DNA from: an uncultured Olsenella sp.
GTDB lineage: Bacteria > Actinomycetota > Coriobacteriia > Coriobacteriales > Atopobiaceae
Assembly (NCBI GenBank): GCA_949290055.1
Contig: CASEQJ010000020.1
Span: forward strand, 1 to 36,942
Direction: 5' to 3'
Length of the DNA: 36,942 nucleotides
Both the position numbers and the translations under genes were made by a program. Positions 31,579 through 36,942 of this stretch are shown piece after piece. Each line of letters starts with the position of its first letter. Within the stretch, counting starts at the first letter, position 1. Under the pieces are notes generated by a model, which saw nothing but the letters and a program-made list of their open reading frames with translations, had not been told where the DNA came from and ran no database searches.

Positions 31579-33504
31579 ATGTCTGAATCTCAAGCAACCA
31601 GGGAGAGCGACGCCCGCGGCAAGGGCGCCGTGAGCCGCCTGCTCGCCTTCGCCGGTCCGCGCAAGGCCCTCACGTACCTGGGCTGCGCGCTCTCGGCCGT
31701 CTCTATGCTCGTGAGCTTTGGCCCGTACGTCTGCGTCTGGCTCGTGGCGCGTGACCTCATCGCCGTGGCCCCCGACTGGGGCGCGGCCACCGGAATCGCT
31801 GCGTACGGCTGGTGGGCGTTCGGCCTTGCGGCCGCGAGCATCCTCATCTACTTCGCCGGCCTCATGTGCACGCACCTCGCGGCCTTCCGCTGCGCGTCCA
31901 ACATGCGCAAGCGCACCACCGACCACCTCATGCACGCGAGTCTCGGCTACTTCGACACGCACGCGAGCGGCGCGCTTCGCCGCGTCGTGGACGGCTGCGC
32001 CGCCGAGACCGAGGGGCTTCTCGCCCATAAGCTCCCTGACACCGCGGGCAGCATTGCCATGATCGTCGGCATGCTGGTGCTGTTCTTCGTCTTTGACTGG
32101 CGGCTCGGCCTCGCGTGCCTTGTCGCGGTGATCATCTCGCTCGGCTGCATGTTCTACATGATGGGCGGGCGCGGTATGGACTTCATGACGCGCTACATGG
32201 AGTCGCTCGTCAAGATGAACAAGACCGGCACCGAGTACGTGCGCGGCATTCCCGTGGTCAAGGTCTTCCAGCAGACGGTCTACAGCTTCCGCGCGTTCCA
32301 CGACGCCATCGAGGAGTTCACGCGGCTCGCGCAGGACTACGCCGTCAAGTGGTGCCAGACGCCGCAGTCGCTCTCGCTCACCATCATCAACGGCGTCGCG
32401 ATCTTCCTCGTGCCGGTAGCGATCCTCGTCGCGCCCGGCGAGGGGGACTTCTCGCGCTTCCTGGCCAACTTCGCGTTCTACGCGATCTTCTCGGCGGTGA
32501 TTCCCACCGCCATGACGCGCGTGATGTTCATGTCCGAGGCGTTCCAGTCCGCCGCTGACGCGGTTTCGCGCGTGGAGGAGGTGCTGGCCGCACCCGTCAT
32601 CTCCGCTCCCACCGCACCGCGCACGCCCGAGGGCAACGCCATCCGCTTCGAGGACGTGACTTTCACCTACGAGGGCGCAGACGCGCCGGCGCTTGACCAC
32701 GTGAGCTTTGAGGTGCCAGCCGGTGCGACGGTGGCGCTCGTGGGCCCCTCCGGCGGCGGCAAGACCACGGCGGCGAGCCTCGTGCCGCGCTTCTGGGACG
32801 TGGATGCCGGACGCGTGACGCTCGGCGGCGTGGACGTGCGCGAGATGGACCCGCACGACCTCATGGACCGCGTGGCCTTTGTCTTCCAGGCCAATCGGCC
32901 CTTCCGCCAGACGATCCTGGAGAATGTGCGCGCCGCGCGCCCCGAGGCCACCCGCGAGGAGGCGCTCGCCGCCCTCGAGGCCGCCCAGTGCGCCGACATC
33001 CTGGAGAAGCTCCCCCAGGGTGCCGACACGCTCGTGGGGACGGGCGGCACTCACCTCTCTGGCGGCGAGGTGCAGCGCCTCATGATTGCCCGCGCAATCT
33101 TGAAGGACGCTCCGGTGGTGGTGCTCGACGAGGCGACGGCCTTCGCCGACCCAGAGAACGAGGTCAAGATCCAGGCAGCCTTCAAGCGCCTCGCCCACGG
33201 GCGCGACGGCTCGGCGCGCACCGTTCTCACGATCGCGCACCGCCTCTCCACGGTGCGGAATGCCGACAAGATCGTGGTGCTCGACGCCGGGCGCGTTGCC
33301 GAGCAGGGCACGCACGACGAGCTTCTGGCAGCGGGCGGCCTTTACGCCCGCATGTGGGCCGACTACGAGAAGTCCGTGAGCTGGCGCATCACGAGCGGCG
33401 AGACAAAGGGGACAGGTTCTTTTGTCTCATCGGCATGCCAGCCACCAGACGAAGGTGATGAGACAAAAGAACCTGTCCCCTTTGTCTCGCCGGAGGTGGA
33501 GTAG
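31579..33504 (+). CDS. ABC transporter, fused permease and ATPase (YbtP/YbtQ-like, first)
   Basis: A 641-residue half-transporter of the exporter fold. A six-helix membrane domain (~20-340) is followed by the ATPase (~365-600) with GPSGGGKTT, the signature THLSGGEVQRL, Walker B VVVLDEATAF and switch TIAHRLSTV. It would pair with the next gene's product. In this group, AraC-linked twin exporters handle iron-siderophore or related uptake and export; the substrate is not provable here. AGGAGG precedes the ATG at 31579. The last ~35 codons (from about SGETKGTGSF) are encoded by a doublet palindrome and are foreign to the family. Confidence 0.9.
   Translation: MSESQATRESDARGKGAVSRLLAFAGPRKALTYLGCALSAVSMLVSFGPYVCVWLVARDLIAVAPDWGAATGIAAYGWWAFGLAAASILIYFAGLMCTHLAAFRCASNMRKRTTDHLMHASLGYFDTHASGALRRVVDGCAAETEGLLAHKLPDTAGSIAMIVGMLVLFFVFDWRLGLACLVAVIISLGCMFYMMGGRGMDFMTRYMESLVKMNKTGTEYVRGIPVVKVFQQTVYSFRAFHDAIEEFTRLAQDYAVKWCQTPQSLSLTIINGVAIFLVPVAILVAPGEGDFSRFLANFAFYAIFSAVIPTAMTRVMFMSEAFQSAADAVSRVEEVLAAPVISAPTAPRTPEGNAIRFEDVTFTYEGADAPALDHVSFEVPAGATVALVGPSGGGKTTAASLVPRFWDVDAGRVTLGGVDVREMDPHDLMDRVAFVFQANRPFRQTILENVRAARPEATREEALAALEAAQCADILEKLPQGADTLVGTGGTHLSGGEVQRLMIARAILKDAPVVVLDEATAFADPENEVKIQAAFKRLAHGRDGSARTVLTIAHRLSTVRNADKIVVLDAGRVAEQGTHDELLAAGGLYARMWADYEKSVSWRITSGETKGTGSFVSSACQPPDEGDETKEPVPFVSPEVE
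33398..33490. repeat. Dispersed palindrome copy F (GAGAC doublet) inside a coding end
   Basis: Positions 33398-33431 and 33457-33490 are perfect 34-base inverted repeats around 25 bases. Each arm contains a unit GAGACAAAGGGGACAGG ... TTTTGTCTC whose own ends pair. The element keeps the reading frame of the upstream ABC gene open and ends one base before the GGAGG ribosome site of the next gene. In mRNA it would form a very stable hairpin between the two coupled cistrons. Confidence 0.85.
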
Positions 33505-35238
33505 ATGAGCATCCAGGAGAAGTACGCCCTCACCGACGAGGGCCTGCGCAACGTCAAGCTCGGCGCCGTGTGGACGGCTGCGGTAAACCTCGTGGTCTTT
33601 GGCGGCGTGGGCGCCCTCTACCTGCTCATGGGCGAGCTCGTGGGGCATCTCACCGAGGGCGCGCCGCTGCCGAACCTCCTCCCGTACGCAGCGGGCCTCG
33701 CCGCCTTTGTCGTAGCGCTCTTCGTGGCGGAGTACTGGGCCTACTACTACCAGTACGGCGTCATCTACAAGGAGAGCGGCCGGCAGCGCATCGGCCTCGC
33801 TGAGCGCCTGCGCAAGCTGCCCCTGGGCTTCTTCGGCCGCCGCGACCTGGCCGACCTCACCGAGACCCTCATGACCGACGTCAAGACCACCGAGCATGCC
33901 TACAGCCACGTGCTGCCCGAGCTCTACGGCGCCTACATCACGCTCGTTGTGGCGGCCGTTTGCCTGTTCTCCTTTGACTGGCGGCTCGCGCTCGCGTCGC
34001 TCTGGAGCTGCCCGGTGGGGCTCGCGATCCTCTTCGGCGCGCGCCGCGCCCTCCAGCCCATGATGGAGGCCACGCGCATGCGCGGCCTTGCAACCTCGGA
34101 GGACATCCAGGAGGCGCTCGAGTGCGTGCGCGAGGTGCGCGCGACCAACCAGGAGGAGCGCTACCTCGAGCACATCCACGCCGATGTGGACGCCGCGGAG
34201 CGCCAGGCCGCCCGCTCGGAGATCGCCTGCGGCATTGCCGTCAACGGCGCCCAGATCGTGCTGCGCCTGGGCCTTGCCACCACGGTGCTCGTGGGCGCGG
34301 CGCTCATCCTGGAAGGGTCGTGCACGTTCATGACGCTCTTCGCGTTCCTTGTGGTGGTGAGCCGCATCTACGCACCCTTCGACCAGTGCCTCATGCTCAT
34401 CGCCGAGCTCTTCTCGGCCAAGACCGCCGCGGCGCGCATGAAGGGCTTCTACGAGGAGCCGCTCGCGCAGGGAGGCGAGACGTACGAGCCTGTAGGACAC
34501 GACGTCGCCTTCGAGGACGTGTCCTTCTCCTACGACCGTGGCGAGAAGGTCCTGGACGGCGTGACGTTCACGGCACGCGAGGGCGAGGTCACGGCGCTCG
34601 TAGGACCGTCCGGCTCCGGCAAGTCCACCTGCGCCCGTCTGGCAGCGCGCCTGTGGGATGCCGACGCGGGGCGCGTCACCGTGGGCGGCGTGGACGTGGC
34701 AGCCGTGGACCCCGAGGTCCTTCTCGGCGACTTCTCCGTGGTCTTCCAGGACGTGCTGCTCTTTGACGACACAGTAATGGGCAACATCCACCTCGGTAGG
34801 CGCGGCGCCACCGACGAGGAGGTGCTCGCCGCGGCGCGCGCGGCCAACTGCGACGAGTTCGTGAGCCGTCTGCCGCAGGGCTACGACACGATGATCGGCG
34901 AGAACGGCGCGCGCCTCTCCGGCGGCGAGCGCCAGCGCATCTCCATCGCCCGCGCCCTGCTCAAGGACGCGCCGGTCGTGCTTTTGGACGAGGCCACCGC
35001 GAGCCTCGACGTCGAGAACGAGACGCAGGTCCAGGAGGCGCTCTCGCGCCTGCTCGCCGGCAAGACCGTCATCGTGATCGCCCACCGCATGCGCACCGTC
35101 ATGAGCGCGGACAAGATCGTGGTGCTCGAGGACGGCCGCGTGGCGGAGCAGGGCTCGCCGGAAGAGCTGCTCGCCGCAGACGGCCTCTTCGCCCGCATGG
35201 TCCGCCTGCAAACCGAGAGCGCCGATTGGACGCTGTGA
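33505..35238 (+). CDS. ABC transporter, fused permease and ATPase (YbtP/YbtQ-like, second)
   Basis: A 577-residue half-transporter, partner of the preceding one. Membrane helices lie at ~18-42, 58-80, 140-180 and 245-290. The ATPase (~335-570) has GPSGSGKST, ARLSGGERQRI, Walker B VVLLDEATAS and IAHRMRTV. Both halves keep full catalytic motifs, so two working ATP sites are expected. The ATG abuts the TAG of the first gene, with GGAGGTGG upstream. The stop TGA is contributed by the palindrome at 35235-35261. Confidence 0.92.
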   Translation: MSIQEKYALTDEGLRNVKLGAVWTAAVNLVVFGGVGALYLLMGELVGHLTEGAPLPNLLPYAAGLAAFVVALFVAEYWAYYYQYGVIYKESGRQRIGLAERLRKLPLGFFGRRDLADLTETLMTDVKTTEHAYSHVLPELYGAYITLVVAAVCLFSFDWRLALASLWSCPVGLAILFGARRALQPMMEATRMRGLATSEDIQEALECVREVRATNQEERYLEHIHADVDAAERQAARSEIACGIAVNGAQIVLRLGLATTVLVGAALILEGSCTFMTLFAFLVVVSRIYAPFDQCLMLIAELFSAKTAAARMKGFYEEPLAQGGETYEPVGHDVAFEDVSFSYDRGEKVLDGVTFTAREGEVTALVGPSGSGKSTCARLAARLWDADAGRVTVGGVDVAAVDPEVLLGDFSVVFQDVLLFDDTVMGNIHLGRRGATDEEVLAAARAANCDEFVSRLPQGYDTMIGENGARLSGGERQRISIARALLKDAPVVLLDEATASLDVENETQVQEALSRLLAGKTVIVIAHRMRTVMSADKIVVLEDGRVAEQGSPEELLAADGLFARMVRLQTESADWTL

Positions 35239-35261
35239 CAAAGGGACAGTCCCTTTGTCAC
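35235..35261. repeat. Dispersed palindrome copy G (GTGAC type)
   Basis: GTGACAAAGGGAC and GTCCCTTTGTCAC are perfect 13-base complements around one A. The first four bases contain the TGA stop of the upstream ABC transporter gene. The next gene starts 18 bases later, so the hairpin lies between two genes of the same operon rather than at its end. Confidence 0.8.
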
Positions 35262-35278
35262 GTTGGATGGGAGGCGCC

Positions 35279-35914
35279 ATGCCGTTGACGCTCGTACTTC
35301 TCGCCCTGGGACTCCTGGGCTCGATTCTCATGTTTGCCGGGGACATGCTGCTCTACTTCACGCCCGGCGCCTACGACATGGACGGGACGCTCAGGCCGTA
35401 TATGCGCATCATGCGCGACGTGCCCGCCGGCCGCGTGCGCGTGGGAGGGGCGCTGGGGCCGGTCTCTGCGTTCTTCTATGTGCTCGGCTTTGCCGGGCTT
35501 GCGCTCACGGCGCGCGGCGAGATGGGCTGGCTCGTCTGGCTTGCAGCGGCACTCCTTGCCTTCGCACTCATCTGCGGCGGCGCCTACCACGCACAGTACG
35601 TCTATCTCTCCGTCATCGCCAAGGCGGGGCGAGAAGAGCTGTACGATGAGGTCGCGGGCAACATCATGTTTGTCATGCGGTTTGCCACCGTTCCCATGTA
35701 CCTGGGCTTTGTTGTTCTCGGCGTTGCCATAGTGCTGGGGCAGACGGTCTTTCCCGCGTGGTTTGTCGTCCTCACGCCGCTGGTCACGAGCTTTCTCGGC
35801 CTTGCGTGGATGCGCGTGCCGCAGCCGGCGCGCTGCGTCCTCTTTGGCGGGTGGAGCAACCTCGTGTTCACGATCATGTTCGCCGCGATGGCTCTTGCCC
35901 TCAGACTTCCGTGA
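35279..35914 (+). CDS. Seven-segment membrane protein (DUF6796-like)
   Basis: A 211-residue integral membrane protein with about six or seven hydrophobic segments. The sequence GSILMFAGDMLLYFTPGAYD near residue 14 and the VGGALGPVSAFFYVLGFAGL block resemble DUF6796 proteins, whose role is unknown. A GGGAGG ribosome site precedes the ATG. It is third in the operon behind the twin ABC exporters, from which it is separated by palindrome copy G. It may assist the exporter or be only co-transcribed. Confidence 0.7.
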   Translation: MPLTLVLLALGLLGSILMFAGDMLLYFTPGAYDMDGTLRPYMRIMRDVPAGRVRVGGALGPVSAFFYVLGFAGLALTARGEMGWLVWLAAALLAFALICGGAYHAQYVYLSVIAKAGREELYDEVAGNIMFVMRFATVPMYLGFVVLGVAIVLGQTVFPAWFVVLTPLVTSFLGLAWMRVPQPARCVLFGGWSNLVFTIMFAAMALALRLP

Positions 35915-35925
35915 GGTAGTGGCGC

Positions 35926-36413
35926 CTACCGAGAGAGTTCCCTCAGCTTTCGAACACCGGCCTCGAAGCAGTCTGCCATGTAGTCGATGGATGCCTCGGA
36001 TATGCCGTCCGCTCGGGCCTGCCTGCGCCAACCAGAGAGGACCGACGCCATACGGGACGCGACGTCACGCACCTCGGCGAGACTCAGACGGAAGAAGTCG
36101 AGAACCTCGAACGCCAGCTCCGGTTCTGCTTCACGAGCGCCGAACTCGAGGCCAGTCGCGAGGAACTTGGGCTCGGAGCCTGGCGTGGGGTTCACGTCGA
36201 ATGCGGGCGAGAGCCTCCAGCCGGACGTCTCCCGGAGTGAAAAGTCCCCGGGCCGAGCGGCATGTCCGGCGCCAGGGTGAAGGCGCGGGCGTCATCCAGA
36301 TGAGAGGTCGCATAAGAGAAGGTCGCCGTCTCATCGCCGTGACGAACGTTTTGATACAGCCTTCCCGCCAGGACGTCCTCGCCCTCGATCTGAACGGTAA
36401 CGTCGAGCTGCAT
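35926..36413 (-). pseudogene. hipA: hipA kinase toxin with large internal deletion
   Basis: The first 60 codons (MQLDVTVQIEGEDVLAGRLY, then FSYATSHLDDARAFTLAPD) are the N-terminal subdomain of a HipA-like Ser/Thr kinase toxin. After a frame change near 36235, the sequence GWRLSPAFDVNPTPGSEPKF and on to EAGVRKLREL is the C-terminal part. The ~270 residues between, with the P-loop-like and catalytic Asp motifs, are missing. Two frames result: 36413-36192 and 36195-35926. The toxin cannot be active. It follows hipB by four bases. Confidence 0.65.
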
Positions 36414-36417
36414 ACCC

Positions 36418-36714
36418 TCACCTCCTCACGCGCTTGGGCACGTCCTGCTCCGCCCGTGCGCGGCCGATAGGCGTGTTCAGCGGGTCGGTTGCGTCCTCGA
36501 CGCCCTGCAGCAAACCCAGAATGCGAGCGACGCGCAGGAAGTTCTCGAACGTGCCCGCACCCTCGTTCAAAAGGCGACGAACCGTGGGGACGGAGAGGTT
36601 CGCACGCTCGGCGAGCAGCTCAAGCGTGATGCGCTGCTGGCGGCGTGCCAGGTTGAGATTGGCCGCAATGGTACGCATTGCATGCGCCACCGGTATGGGG
36701 GTTCTTCCCGCCAT
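36418..36714 (-). CDS. hipB: HipB-like antitoxin (XRE)
   Basis: A 98-residue XRE protein with a helix-turn-helix at ~30-60 (ITLELLAERANLSVPTVRRL), and FENFLRVARILGLL next, as in HipB-type antitoxins. The basic tail (DVPKRVRR) is usual. It would repress its own operon and neutralise HipA. The toxin gene directly downstream is deleted, so hipB may persist only as a regulator. Paired inverted sites upstream overlap a promoter. Confidence 0.8.
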   Translation of the reverse strand: MAGRTPIPVAHAMRTIAANLNLARRQQRITLELLAERANLSVPTVRRLLNEGAGTFENFLRVARILGLLQGVEDATDPLNTPIGRARAEQDVPKRVRR

Positions 36715-36723
36715 AACACTCCT

Positions 36724-36777
36724 AACAGAAAGAGTTGATTCTGTAGTAGTCTATAACAGAAACATATGCTTGTCTAA
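36724..36777 (-). promoter_or_regulatory. hipBA promoter with AACAGAA/TTCTGT operators
   Basis: On the minus strand TTAGAC (36772-36777) and TATAGA (36750-36755) form a promoter with a 16-base spacer. TTCTGT at 36739-36744 and ACAGAA at 36756-36761 form an inverted pair around the -10, and another AACAGAAA lies at 36724-36731 next to the start codon. HipB-type proteins bind such inverted sites and repress their operon. Confidence 0.5.
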
Positions 36778-36830
36778 GCAAAGCTTTTGCGCTTGCGCGA
36801 TTGCCATGAGCGATCATACTGACAGGGCAA

Positions 36831-36942
36831 TCAGGCACCCTTGCGCGCGACGGCGACGCAGGCGGTCTGGCCCACGCGGCGCCAGGACACGTCGCTGAAC
36901 CAGGTGCCGAGGATGCTCCGCATCTCGGCCTCGGAGTAGATG
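36831..36942 (-). CDS. Methyltransferase, C-terminal end (runs off right edge)
   Basis: The last 36 codons read IYSEAEMRSILGTWFSDVSW and then RRVGQTACVAVARKGA before TGA. The S..E...IL..WFSDV..R..GQTACV..RKG pattern is the C-terminal strand pair of class I SAM-dependent methyltransferases of the ubiE/Methyltransf_11 kind. Substrate and start lie outside the window. The gap to hipB (36778-36830) holds nothing further. Confidence 0.55.
   Translation of the reverse strand, partial: IYSEAEMRSILGTWFSDVSWRRVGQTACVAVARKGA

Noticed and set aside
31507..35346. Two minus-strand frames of about 600 codons opposite the ABC exporters
   Set aside because: The plus-strand frames carry complete Walker and signature motifs; the minus frames have none.
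1..36942. tRNA and rRNA genes
   Set aside because: No cloverleaf-like stretch with a T-loop GTTCRA motif in context, and no 16S or 23S signature words, were found by eye.

Overview
The window is a GC-rich chromosomal segment from an actinobacterium. The GC-biased codon use, two AAA+ ATPases with the DUF4143 layout, the PIN toxins paired with small antitoxins, an AraC regulator beside twin fused ABC exporters, and an RF3 gene fit a gut- or mouth-associated member of the Coriobacteriia (an Olsenella/Atopobiaceae-like organism is my best guess). This placement rests on protein style only. No rRNA, tRNA, CRISPR array or intact prophage is visible.

Layout. 1-2633 (minus): an ABC-2 exporter operon, ATPase plus two permeases, the last cut by the left edge. 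3021-4451: a DUF2252 gene interrupted by an in-frame TAG. 4455-5157 (minus): a PIN toxin with its antitoxin. 5215-6210 and 6494-7642: a membrane-anchored XRE regulator and a divergent membrane protein. 7652-10971: an accessory patch with an MFS remnant, an intact AAA+/DUF4143 ATPase, an XRE plus membrane protein pair behind a three-repeat operator, an antitoxin remnant and a DUF4143 C-terminal remnant. 11040-14246: a small membrane protein, prfC and a CBS-domain protein. 14367-16988 (minus): a thiamine ECF S component (thiT) downstream of an unusual GNAT-like protein with a membrane-anchored C-terminus. 17521-19811: two truncated genes lying head to head, a glycosyltransferase tail and a frameshifted FtsX-like permease. 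20022-23969 (minus): a NarL-type response regulator, its histidine kinase, and a second 7TM sensor split by an in-frame TAA. 24176-27129: a DUF4428/zinc-ribbon protein, an SPFH protein ending in three zinc ribbons, and a lipoprotein. 27488-28577: an IS481-type element inserted at the stop codon of a shortened PIN toxin. 29009-30355: a second AAA+/DUF4143 ATPase behind 33-bp tandem repeats. 30451-35914: an AraC regulator divergent from two fused ABC exporters (YbtP/YbtQ-like) and a membrane protein. 35926-36714: hipB with an internally deleted hipA. 36831-36942: the tail of a methyltransferase.

Three threads run through the window. First, a dispersed family of short palindromes (six or seven loci, single or doublet) shares a GGGAC/GTCCC core, while the outer pentanucleotide differs from copy to copy yet stays self-complementary. 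Several copies sit on gene 3' ends and supply the stop codon or the last codons. Second, the region holds much gene decay: two genes with in-frame stops, two truncated transport or envelope genes, and several toxin, antitoxin or DUF4143 remnants. Third, several two- or three-gene sensory modules stand beside transport genes. The best candidate for a little-described functional system is the DUF4428-SPFH-lipoprotein cluster. The best candidate for an undescribed sequence element is the palindrome family.
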